Assembly (NCBI RefSeq): GCF_029227915.1
Contig: NC_079881.1
Coordinates: 4,714,001 to 4,774,000 of the forward strand
DNA length: 60,000 nt
Reading direction: 5' to 3'
From: Hydractinia symbiolongicarpus
Taxonomy: Eukaryota > Cnidaria > Hydrozoa > Anthoathecata > Hydractiniidae
Notes under the pieces: generated by a model
The model's input: only the letters and a program-made list of their open reading frames with translations
Told to the model about the DNA's origin: nothing
Databases searched by the model: none
Program-made: the position numbers and the translations under genes
In this document: positions 48,758 to 59,029 of the stretch, piece by piece
Numbering within the stretch: position 1 is the first letter of the stretch
How the letters are laid out: every line of letters starts with the position of its first letter

Positions 48758-48898
48758 CCTGGTTTCTCCAGAGCAGAACCATTTTGCTTATAAAATAAAG
48801 CTAGGTGTACTAAAAACAAAGAAACGTGTTCTGTTTTCCTGCCGCTCGCTAGGCTTGTGCACTTTCGTTTTTGTCTCCTCAGAATTCTTTGCCGCCAT
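48758..48898 (-). other. MYO15: Candidate first coding exon of myosin-XV (unresolved)
   Basis: A good donor (CCAGG followed by GTAAGTAC) lies at 48757. Read in the frame that fits the first motor exon, the 10 codons before it are open and end WFCSGETR. An ATG at 48898 (MAAKNSEETKTK) is in that same frame, but a single TAA at 48788-48790 interrupts. Either a roughly 39-base intron (GTTTCT to ATAAG) is removed, or a 29-base exon begins after ATAAG at 48787 and the start lies farther upstream, or the sequence has an error. A second ATG (MVLLWRNQ) is in the wrong phase. Confidence 0.4.
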
Positions 48899-49804
48899 TA
48901 TAGCCTGATTTGTGAATATTGATGAATATTTTTCCAGCCCCTTTCCCTTAATTATATTTTTCTCCTCTGGGGACAAATACAACGCCCTTTGCTTCAGACG
49001 CAGGAAACAAAGTCTTTCTCCAAAAATATTTCTGTACGGGGACACAGGCGAAAAATATCCAACCGCATGCATTTTAGCATTTGAGCTGCTTTATGAGAGA
49101 TCCAGTGAAGTTTTGTTTCCATTTCCGAATGGTCTGAGAGGAAAGGTTTTCTTTAAAGTTTTCATATACCTTAAATTAATAGGCGCATAAAAAATCACGC
49201 ACTTCTTTATTGCCATTTAAATAAAAGTTGCGGGAAAAAGGTTGTTTTTTAACGCTTTTTTTCAACGATTTGTCAACCAGATGATTTAACAACGCAATTT
49301 ACAGTTTAGAAGTATTTATGAGTGTGGTTTCTGGTACCTTGTTTAAATGGTTACTTAAAATTAACAACTACTACTATAATTACAACTACTATAGAGAAAA
49401 ATCAGAACATTCGCTGCTAAGGTTACCATTCATTTTTGACGTATTGAAATAACACGATGTCATGGTACTGTCATAGAATTATACAAGTTGTTTTAGCAAA
49501 GTATGAAGTCAATGCAGTTATTTTTATATCATTTTTTAAAAATTTAGATGTTTTTAAAATTTTACTTTTCATGACATGATAAGCTCTATAGGTTTTTAAA
49601 AGAGGTAAAAGGGTTGAGATCCTGGACCCCAATTTCCCCAAACCCTTAGTTGTTTTTGACCGCTTTGATGAGCTATTAAGTCTCTTTAAGGCTGTTTTAC
49701 ATTAGGCGTGAAAAATCCTGAATCCCCACCTCTTATTTCATCGTCTGATTGTGAAATATTGGTGCAAAAAAAATAACACAATAGCAACAAACACCACCAC
49801 CACC

Positions 49805-49875
<71 letters not shown>

Positions 49876-49876
49876 C
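49805..49876. repeat. CAA trinucleotide microsatellite
   Basis: About 24 uninterrupted CAA units after a short CAC run. The poly-Asn frame at 49751-50056 is a by-product of this repeat. Confidence 0.95.
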
Positions 49877-52800
49877 GATATAAAAAATCAACTTACTTCT
49901 TCCACGCTGTTATTCGGCATTTCTGAAGCCTGTATTTACTTGATATCTATTTCCATTTTATACTTTAATTCTTTAACTATCCCTGATCGTTTAAACAACA
50001 CCATAAAATGCAAAAAAAATATATCTAGATTTGAAAATACATCAGAACCAGCTTAGCAAAAACATGAAACTTTTTTTAGTCAATAGAGGAACCTTATCTG
50101 TTGTATCAAGATATCATATTTTCCAGAATAATAACTTTTATTACTTTTTGCTATCTATGAGTGCAATCTGTACTTATTGCAAATTTAACAATTGAGCACC
50201 CTAACTTAATACTTATTTTTTATATTAATTATATTAATTTTTTATATTAATTTTAGCCACGGCTAAGTTCTGCAGACTTAAAAAATATGCTGAAAAGAAT
50301 AAGCTTTAAATAAGAATAAGTGTTCATAGATTTTTATATCAACAGTACTCTTATATCCTTCATAATGCAAACAGGTACTGGAAATGAAGTTGTCTGCTGA
50401 CGGTAATTATAAATTTTAACGTAGCGCTAGATTAAAAACGGAAATATGAAAATTGGTGCTTCGCGTAAAAATCTTTATGTTGACACCAACTTCGTCTCCA
50501 AGTTTTCTGAACAAACTTTTCCTTCTGCTTATACAGTTGCATAACTCCTTTCCAAGTACACTCGATATAATAATGAATATGTTTAACAAGTTATATTTGC
50601 TTTTAACAATTTTCAGACACGAACGAAGGGCTATTTTTATTTTTTACTTAACGTAAAATTAGAAAATAATGTCAAGATTTGAATAGATAGAAACAGTTAG
50701 TTTTATTGATGGCTCGCAAACTACTGTTTATATAAAACTGCTTATTCAGCAAAAAAAATTAAAAAGTTACTAAAGACGTAAAAAAGTCAACCTTGCTTTC
50801 AGGAACTTGTTGACATTTTTTTATATGAGATGATACTAAACATTGTTGCATAAAAAAATTTAAAATTGCAAATAAAATGTTCACAAATTGGAAAATTTTC
50901 ACAAAAGCTCAGATAGGCAAAGCTCACTACCACTGGTCCTGCTAGTACGGTGCTATTACAAGACAGAAAAAAATTTGTGTTACAACAAAAAAGCTTTATA
51001 ATTACTATACGCATGCGCTAAAAATGATGCTAAAATTTTCAAAACAAAACTCTTGGTCTGTCGCCTTTTAAAAATTATTGAATTCAAGTCAATTTTCGAA
51101 AAGACATTTTATGCACTCGCTTGATGGGTGTATATTCGTTCCAGCAACACGTTATAAAATATTAGCCAATGAAACACCACTTCAGACGAGTCATGCTTCA
51201 ATGAATACAAACCAAGTGAAATCAACATGTAACTAATTTTCCTAAACTGAAACCAAAGCAAGCAAAAACTACTTCAACAATCATTGCCATTTTTTGAATA
51301 TTCAACATTAAATTTTATAAATAAGTGAAAATTAAAAATAAATGACTGATAGATCCTATTCAGTGCCAAATGAATCGAATATCAACTTTGTTTCCAGCTC
51401 TCAAACAATCGTATTTACAATTAGGACGGACATATTCTCTTGGATAGTAAATAATCTAAAATTAATGTTCATATACTGATCAGCATGCGATTTTATCAAT
51501 GTGCGGCGTGGTGAAAACTGCAATGTTAATAAATTTTTCCCGCCTTTTCAATAGACTTTCGTGTAAGTCACAAAAAGTAAAGGTAAAGTCAAAACTCAAG
51601 TATTTCGTAATGTCAAAATTATTGCATCCCCGGTTTCAGTACTCTATTAAAAGCCGACAAAATGTCCTGAGTACGAGGTTGAAACCATTGGGAGCTGCAG
51701 CTAAAAGATGAATAAATTTTTTTGTACTGTGTTTAGCGCAATGAAAGAAACAAAACGAGTTTTTTTTTCGTGCTAAACTTGTGTCATGCTTGTTCATTTA
51801 ATTTAAGAAACGAAAAATCAGAAATGCATTGAATTTCATATAGAACGCGCTCGCAAAACGAAAGCACATAGTTTTAATAAGATTCATAAGGCTATGTTTG
51901 CATGCCTTTTACGCATTTTTACGGTATTTTTGCGCCGTTCTACCGTTTCCATGAAAAAAAAACCTCATAAAAAAATTCTTTTCTATCTCGTTGCTTCAAA
52001 TCTTGATGCTGGACAACTCTTTTGAGCATTTAGTAATATACTTAAGAATGTGGTATGAAAAATAGATATAAAAAAATAGAACACTGATATTCAGGAAGAT
52101 TGGTAACTAGCTTGTAACATGTTGTGAGCGAATACGGTATTTAAGAAGTAAAATAGACAAAATTAATTATTCAAACTTTGGTTAATTATGCAATAATTAG
52201 TCATAATAGGTTGCCATATATTGCATACAATTAAAAGTTAAAGAGTATCTCTTCAAATTAATTTGACATTTGGATTTAAGTTATTTTGTAAAATAGTCCA
52301 AGGATGGAGAGCAAGAAAAAGTGCACACGCAGCATTTACATGCTAAAATCAAGCACCGTAATACAAGCGGTGTACAAACTCAAATGATTTGGTTTGTTTT
52401 TTGTGCAGAATTCAGAAAGCTAGAGAGTTAGTTCAAAAAAGTTTAAAACTTCATTGACCAGTGTTTACATATTTTTGTAAATTTTGGATATTAATTATTT
52501 GTAAGGGACTTTTTTGTCGTTTTCTGTTATATCTGAGCATCAATATGATCTCCGAAATGATTTGAGATGTTTCTTGGTTCTCTATTGCTCATAAACTTTT
52601 TCCTGCTATAATCTTGACTTTCGTGTAAGTCATTAAAGTCAAAAATCAACTGCTCGTTTTGTAGTTTCGCGGTGATTACTATGTTTTTATATTTGGTAGT
52701 TTTTATATTTGTTTTTATGAAATAAAAAGTATTGTTAAATAGATTTGAAATTGTTTTCATTTTTTTAGCAAAAAAAGATACAGCTTCTTTGTGATACAAG

Positions 52801-53183
52801 ATAACGCATGTCAATATTTGTATCTCAATTGTATTCAAGAAAACAATAAATATTTATCTCTAGCTCCCTTCTCAGTATCAATATTACTTTTTAATATCCC
52901 AAAAAGCAGGAAAGCAGGAGAACGTCAACTTGGTTCCCATTGCTTTACATTATTTTTTTAAATTCGTAATAAAAAATCCTAGTACTAGTAGCTACCGACA
53001 GAAAATTCACTATCCAAGATGCATAGCAGATTCTCTTAATCAGCATATGCTTATAACGATTTCTAGTAATATCTGTTGTTCTGTTTGAATTAAATTCCCA
53101 GAACATTTACGACACTTGTGAATCAAAGATGGTAAGTGCGACTGACGACGCAACTTCAATTCCAGGGCCTGTAGCGTTCATCC

Positions 53184-53425
53184 TCATATCAAAAATGGTA
53201 CTAGTATAAATAAACCATTTGGTTTAGTTGGATTTAATTTCGTTGCATCAGTTTTTGTAGCATCAGGCAGTATGGAAGCGGATACAAGGTTTGTAACTGA
53301 TTTGCTTGGATCTGACAACAACATAATGGATGGATGTGATCGGTATCTATGAAAAACTCTAACAGTGCTTCCTTGTTCATCTTTAACTCTCACATTGCAG
53401 TAAGTAAGACTGTATTGACCAGGAC
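53184..53425 (-). pseudogene. Orphan exon-like coding fragment
   Basis: A minus-strand open frame preceded by TTTGTAG (acceptor-like, near 53427-53433) encodes about 80 residues that look like real protein (RSPGQYSLTYCNVRVKDE, FHRYRSHPSIMLL, SVTNLVSASILPD) and then stops. No partner exon is visible on either side and I do not recognise the family. It may be a retrotransposed or captured exon of a gene elsewhere, or a 3' exon of a minus-strand gene starting beyond what I can read. Confidence 0.35.
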
Positions 53426-54762
53426 TTCGCTACAAATACCACTCCACTAGCAAAATCACTGCGTTTTTAGAAATTAGCTATTGCGCATGACAATATCTGT
53501 ACGTTTGTCGCCAAATTGCGAAATAATTAATCACGTCTCATGAAAAGGTGAATGTTCTTTTTTGGAATGACAAGGTATTGTTAATCTATCTGAACTGCCC
53601 GCTAATTTCTTTCCTGCATGACGCCTCCAACCAACCAACCTCTGCAGGACGCATAAAAAGACGTAGTTTAAAAATCGATTAAAACACGTGCTAGAAATTG
53701 ATGTACGTTTTAAAAACAATGAACAGTTGCCAGGAAATTCAGAAAAGGTTAAAGTCAACCTCGTCCTCAGGGCTTTTTTACGCCTGTTGTGACGGGACGT
53801 AGTTGGGTTAATGTTACATTTTCCTTTACCTTGTCACAAGGAAGCATTGGTCTAAAACTAGTATTGGAGAAGTTTGCAGTAAAACACTCCTTCGCAGGTA
53901 ATGGAGACTGCATATCGATGAGTCATGTTGTCGTTTTCCATGCGCACGTCTGATTGCGCACGTAAAAAAAGTCTCCTGGAAGAAGTTATGAGAAAAAAAG
54001 CTATTGTGCATTAAACAGATCTGCATGGTCGAGGTTTTCATTTTCTTCTGATTAAATAATATATAAACAAAAATGCTGTTCTAATATCCAAATCTACGTG
54101 CTTCTGCGTAATATTTTAAACTTTTTCACATGACCTATTTAGGTCGACTGCCAGTAGGAGATTGGTAAAGCCTTTTGCGATGTTATTAATATTTTGATGT
54201 TATGTCCTGCCATGAGAAATATATAACAAATTGTTATTCTTTGTGTTCTGCATTTCCACACGAAGGTTAGAAGGGGAAACAATAATTCTTGTCCATTATC
54301 TAAAAATGAGTTTCATCAGACGGGGGTATTGTAGAATAAATTGTTTCGCTTAATCGCTAACGTTGTTTAAAACGCGATTGTGAACTTTAGTATCAACAAT
54401 GGCTTGAAAATATTAAGATTTAAAAAAAGAATTTTACTAGTATTGATACAATTTTATATATCAAAATTTCGAAAATTTTAAATCGAATTTGCTAATCCTA
54501 GCATTTACACATAACATTTTTCAGTGGATTTTGTCTCCCACTTCGTCCCGAGGGCTTCATCTAGCCGAAAACCTTGTTGATCAAAAATAAAAAAATACAG
54601 TATTTGAAATTTTTTCCGTATGTCCACCCGTCTTCAGAATGTTAAAAATGTTCAATAGCAATTTTTTTTAAAAAAAAAATACGCCTCGCTTTTTATTTCC
54701 GCGCTTTTAACATGCTGTGACGTGTATGTCGACCATGCTTTTTTCATGCGGCGTGCAGGGGC

Positions 54763-54770
54763 TATATATA
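54763..54770 (+). promoter_or_regulatory. TATA box of noggin
   Basis: TATATATA sits about 30 bases before a CATTGGGATAGTCA-type start region, and an exon ending AAACAG at 54837 with a GTAATT donor follows. This arrangement is a conventional TATA promoter and non-coding first exon. Confidence 0.65.
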
Positions 54771-54794
54771 CAGTACATTCTTATCGCATTGGGA

Positions 54795-54837
54795 TAGTCA
54801 CTACAGAAGGCAGAGCTGAAAGAAATACTACAAACAG
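54795..54837 (+). other. Probable noggin 5' UTR exon
   Basis: Non-coding, ending at a GT donor (54838). The acceptor is TTTTTCCAG at 55936, giving a 1.1-kb intron that stops 9 bases before the noggin start codon. The start of the exon is inferred from the TATA spacing. Confidence 0.55.
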
Positions 54838-55945
54838 GTAATTATGTTTATTTCACTACCTATCCTGCTTTGATATCATTTTCGCTATTTTTATATTGTG
54901 AAATAACTATTTATAAAATATATTATTCTATGCATTTATCTTGACTAAAATCACTTCGAGCAGCCAAACTCACTAACAAAACATATGATTTTGTTTTCTC
55001 AGTTTATTTCTGAACGAGAATTTTGAAAATGAAATAATAAATTTGGCTCTCAACTTAAGTAAACTATAGTTCGTCTCCAACTCTCTACTAAAAATGGATA
55101 AAAAGATAGATAAAAAGGCATGAGACGAAATTGTTACCACGCCACTGACTCAAATGATTCTCGACGATACTCTTAATATAATAATTTTGTATTTTTCTTT
55201 CATGTTTATGGAAGACGCTCATCCCTGTGAAAAGAGATTTTTTTAACACGCACGGTTGCTTCCGAAAAAAGATTTACTTCAAGCAATCTGTTATAATAGG
55301 AAATTCTACTCGAACCTCGATATTTTGAGATCTTTAAACAAATTTTAAATGTGCCTTTTTATCAGGAGGATTTAATAGCTCAACAGATTTAAGTAGACAC
55401 ATGCAAAAATTTGGCAAGGCACCAGAATTGTCTTGTTTGTTTTAAAGGTATAATCAAAAATTCTGACTTACATTTGGTAAGACGTGCTTGGTTATCCCTA
55501 GAATGATATAAATATTTATTACATTTTATTTAAATCTAGCCTTTCTGTAATAAGTTATGAGTTTAAATCTTTGTATGAGAATACACATTATTCCTTTAAA
55601 TGCATTTCTTTCATTTCTCTCGTTCTATTTCTAGTTTCCTTCTATAATGTTTGTTAAAATAGGATTTGCGTGAAGCGGGACAAAATAACATTTTTAGAAT
55701 GAGGTAGCATTCCATTCATTCCAGGTATTAAATACTGTCAGGGTTGGAAATTTCTCAAAATAGGAACTACATTCAAGACTAATAAATAAAAGGTGGATTT
55801 TTTCCCACACGATTCAACCGTTTTTATTATCGTTACTATGGCGACTTTGCTAAAACACAATCAAATTTAATAAAAAAAATAATCTAAAAAAGAAACAAAT
55901 GAGTAAATGTTATAAAATCAGATTTTCTTTTTCCAGGTGGCAACG

Positions 55946-56647
55946 ATGCATCTGTTTCTATGGTTACATGTTATTCTGATAGTAAATGAGACGTTACTAT
56001 GGAAACATTGCAGTGGACAGGCGCAACTTTTTTTCGAATTGCTAGAAGACAAAGAAAGTTTAAGATTGAAAAGCATTACGGTCGTGCAAGCGCTCGTCGA
56101 GCAACTGTCTTCATCAATAAAAACTAAACCGACAGCCGAAGATCGAGATACTACGAAACTACTTAAAATTCTCGGTGGTTCGTTTGATCCACGCTACCAC
56201 TCAATTTCAAAACCACGTGACCTAAACTTAACTTATTCTGAGAAAATAATAGAAAAACAGTTAAAAGAGAATATACCGGAGAGTTTGAGCAAGGAAGATT
56301 TCGCTTTAACTGGCGTTGATACAAACTTGAAACTTCATTCGCGTGCAAAGTATTATTTTCAACTTTATTTGCAGCTGAAATCTTTTTGTCCTATCAGTTA
56401 CCAATGGCTGGATTTAGGGGAGACATTCTGGCCACGATATTTTAAAGAAACGTTCTGTATACCAAAACCGTGTTCGTATCCATCTGGTATGAAATGTGGA
56501 CACAACAGAAATGAAATGCATCCAGTCTCTTTGTTGTATTGGAATTGTCACGCAAGAGTTAAAAAAAGTGGAGCCACGCAATGCGGGTGGAGCAGCATCA
56601 ACATAAAGGTGGACAAAAAATGCGTGTGTTCTTGTGCTGCTTCTTGA
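55946..56647 (+). CDS. NOG: Noggin, secreted BMP antagonist (233 aa)
   Basis: The ATG at 55946 opens a hydrophobic signal peptide (about residues 1-26), after an acceptor at 55936. Noggin marks: LLKILGGSFDPRY (72-84), matching the LLGGHYDP segment whose N-terminal arm contacts BMPs; FCPISYQWLDLG and FWPRYF (147-166); and a cystine-knot C-terminus with nine Cys at 148, 171, 176, 184, 201, 213, 226, 228 and 230, ending CVCSC. Vertebrate noggin also has nine Cys and a similar length (232 in human). One N-glycosylation site (NLT, 94). The vertebrate heparin-binding stretch (KKQRLSKKLRRK type) is replaced here by a weakly basic KLHSRAKYYFQ, so heparan-sulphate retention may be reduced. Vertebrate noggin is also a single coding exon. 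Strong call; direct BMP binding is inferred from the family. Confidence 0.95.
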   Translation: MHLFLWLHVILIVNETLLWKHCSGQAQLFFELLEDKESLRLKSITVVQALVEQLSSSIKTKPTAEDRDTTKLLKILGGSFDPRYHSISKPRDLNLTYSEKIIEKQLKENIPESLSKEDFALTGVDTNLKLHSRAKYYFQLYLQLKSFCPISYQWLDLGETFWPRYFKETFCIPKPCSYPSGMKCGHNRNEMHPVSLLYWNCHARVKKSGATQCGWSSINIKVDKKCVCSCAAS

Positions 56648-56758
56648 TTGTGGTGTTTAAAATCGTCCACTTAGAAGAGTCTTGGGGACCAGGTTGGTAT
56701 CGATACATCATTTATCGTAGTGGTTTGAAATTGGAAACAATTGTTGAAGCTTGATTTT

Positions 56759-56764
56759 AATAAA
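56759..56764 (+). terminator. Noggin poly(A) signal
   Basis: AATAAA 112 bases after the stop codon of noggin; no stronger signal lies between. Confidence 0.65.
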
Positions 56765-57453
56765 ACATGGAGCAGATGGTAGTGACTTCAAATAGCTGTC
56801 ACGATGATTATCCCGAAGCGTCTGAATCAACTGACTTTGAAGTATCCTTTGATATTTCTCTTTGTATATATCAACAAAATAACAAGTATTTTGTATTCAT
56901 ATCTTAATAATTGTTATTAAACATTAATTGTACAGCAATTATTAAAATAACAAAATAAAAAAAATGGGAACGAATTTGTGAATATTTTGATTGTTTATAT
57001 TCATTTTATAAGAAATGGGAGGCTAAAGCTTATAAAAATAAGAAATTTCCAGTGCTGTATTTTTTAGGCTTTAAAAAATTAAGTAACTCTCTTTTCGCGA
57101 ACTCTTTGTACATACGCTTGCGTGATGGAATAATGTACAGAGACAAGTCGATGTCAATTTCATTCCATATGTATAATTTTAAATGACGAAATAAGAAACT
57201 ATTGGCTCTTTGCCTGTACTGGAGCCTGTCACTGGTTTCTTTTTAAAAATTACGTACTTCGACCGTCAATGGCGTTAATAAGATACGGCGTACATTATCG
57301 AGAAAAAAACTTGTTGGATAAAATTGACGACGCAATGCAACATTTGTCGGAATATCTTGAAAATATACCATTTTTTAAATTAGAAAATGTTGAAGACATT
57401 AGGGTTGGTTTTTATTAAATCCGTAGATGGAAAAAACCTCCACAGTATTTATT
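56765..57453. other. Noggin downstream flank
   Basis: AT-rich. It contains a 49-codon frame at 57269-57418 (starts MALIRYGVHYREKN, ends just before the transposon) that has plausible composition but no recognisable family; the upstream context lacks a clear acceptor or promoter. The transposon inserted immediately after it. Confidence 0.35.
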
Positions 57454-57665
57454 TACGATAGCCCCTATGGCTCACTTCTCTTCTCAATAAAAACACTTCT
57501 CTTCTTAGTCAAAACACTTCTCTTCTGTACACTTCTCTTCTGTATCAAAACACTTCTCTTCTGTATAAAAAACTTCTCTACTTTGATACCCAAAGTTCTC
57601 TTCCGTTCGAAACACTTCTCTTCCAAGTGCAAAACACTTCTCTTCCAAGTGCGAAACACTTCCCA
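57454..57665 (+). repeat. Left inverted repeat with subterminal motif array
   Basis: Starts TACGATAGCCCCTATGG, then repeated AACACTTCTCTTC motifs. These subterminal repeats resemble transposase-binding arrays known from several DNA transposons. Confidence 0.8.
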
Positions 57666-58163
57666 GACTGAATCTGGTCCTTAATATATGAATTTATCCA
57701 GATCTTGTTTATAAATAAATGGCACAACCCGGGCCCTGCGCATAGGAAATTTTGGACCCAGTAAAGTTTGCATAAATTCTTACGGGGGCATATTAACGTT
57801 TCTACAAAATTAGATTTTTCGCGGGAAAAACTTTCGAAATTTCAAGCTATATTCTTATACGGTCCCAGAAGCGTAATACGAGATCGCTTTTTTTTATCCA
57901 GTTTCCACTAACTTTGAACTTTTATAATTGCGATTCGGCGAAACTAGAACGTTTTGCGTGTTACCATTGACCCTACTTTATCCGGGAATAAACATTGGTT
58001 GTGATGTCTGTTAGGAACAGAATTCGTGGTTTACAAAAACCAAGATATTTTTTTTTGCAGCAATAAACATTGTGATCTTTGTTGGGAAAAGAACTCGTGG
58101 TTTTCAAAACACAAGATATATATTTCTAAAATCCAAGCATTTTACATTGTTACAGGTGTTGTA

Positions 58164-58795
58164 TTACATATATCTTTCTACTGCACAAATCAAGGCGATA
58201 TAATAATCAATAGCTTCATGAGCTGTATCTGGCTTAAGTTTGGAGAAACCCTCCATTGGAAGAACTGTTTCCGCAAATTCAATACATTCAGGCTCATTAT
58301 CGTGATCTGGTACAGATAGTTCGCTAAACTCTTCTAGCTCATTAAGATCTAAAGTTTTTTTTAAAAGACTGGCAACCATATAATTCTGGATTCTGGAACA
58401 AAGTACAATGTATCAGGCCTTCCACAGGGAGCAGTAGCACCTTTGCTTGGTGCTAACAGAAGTTGATTCCAACGAATTGCAAATTCATTAAGGTACTTTT
58501 TGATCAAATCCATAAAGCAGTAGCGTACACATTCAGCAATGAGTGCATCACCAGCATCTAAAAATCATAAGTCTGCAAGTTCTCTAAAAAATAACCTCCA
58601 CCAACTTGGTCTGTCTTTTGAAAGTTGTGACCAAAAAGATTCGATTCAATGATTAGCTGTTGATGTACAAACAATAAAACTGCCAGTGCCAGCATATTCG
58701 TCATTATGCTGAGATCTTAATGCAATCTCAACAGCTTCCAAAATACAGTTTTCAGTACCATTATCAGACCTTATTCTTGTTGAAAAAATATGTCA
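58164..58795 (-). pseudogene. Decayed integrase-core (DDE) transposase
   Basis: Read on the minus strand: RIRSDNGTEN (near 58750-58780) carries the second catalytic Asp of an rve-type integrase, and NH-stop-IESFW carries the third catalytic Glu. These are followed by WWRLFFRELADL, FMDLIKKYLNEFAIRWN and a CGRPDTLYFVPE segment, the typical end of an integrase-core transposase. In-frame TGA codons at 58646-58648 and 58565-58567 and a frameshift near 58375 separate it from a final acidic 71-residue frame (58164-58379). The N-terminal part with the first Asp is missing. It is therefore non-functional. Confidence 0.7.
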
Positions 58796-58909
58796 CATGG
58801 CGAGGGGACTGGTCCCGTGTAATAAACCTCACAAAAGGTTAAAACTACGGACCAATGATGTAAAATTGCGGACCAGATTTTAGAATTCAAGTTGTAAAGA
58901 GCCACATGC

Positions 58910-59023
58910 AGAGAAGTGTTAAGTGTAGAAGAGAAGTGTCAAAATACTGAAGAGAAGTGCTTCGTTATATAGAAGAGAAGTGTTTTTGATTTGGAAGAGA
59001 AGTGAGCCATAGGGGCCATCGTA
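58910..59023 (-). repeat. Right inverted repeat
   Basis: Reverse complement of the left end over its terminal 30 bases, followed by GAAGAGAAGTGTT-like units. It is shorter than the left repeat (fewer motif copies), so the two ends have diverged in copy number. Confidence 0.8.
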
Positions 59024-59029
59024 TTTATT

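Larger units (their letters stand above)
48899..54762. other. Long non-coding interval between myosin and noggin
   Basis: No multi-exon gene seen. It holds the CAA microsatellite (49805), an orphan exon-like frame (53184) and half of a palindromic element (near 53757). A short sequence, ACTTTCGTGTAAGTCA, also occurs twice (51554-51569 and 52618-52633). Frames at 51499-51711 and 52527-52838 are lysine/serine-rich without recognisable motifs. Because it lies upstream of noggin, it may hold that gene's regulatory elements; nothing in the sequence proves it. Confidence 0.45.
57454..59023. mobile_element. DNA transposon with long inverted repeats and 6-bp target duplication
   Basis: Both ends start TACGAT(A/G)GCCCCTATGG followed by CTCACTTCTCTTC, in inverted orientation. 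The flanks are TTTATT on both sides (57448-57453 and 59024-59029), a 6-bp target duplication. Inside each end, ACACTTCTCTTC-like 12-base units recur with irregular spacers: about nine copies on the left (to about 57665) and five on the right (from about 58910). The interior contains a decayed DDE integrase on the minus strand. Total length 1,570 bp. The superfamily is unclear: the integrase type is of the rve/GIN kind, and the TIR-plus-integrase design is found in Ginger-type elements. Confidence 0.8.

Noticed and set aside
49751-50056. Poly-asparagine protein
   Set aside because: Explained by the CAA microsatellite; no start context, splice sites or homologous flanks.
55937-55945. Extension of noggin upstream of the ATG (GTG GCA ACG)
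   Set aside because: GTG is not a plausible start here; the bases lie right after a splice acceptor and are 5' UTR.
57427-57684. Plus and minus frames over the left end of the transposon
   Set aside because: They are translations of the ACACTTCTCTTC motif array.
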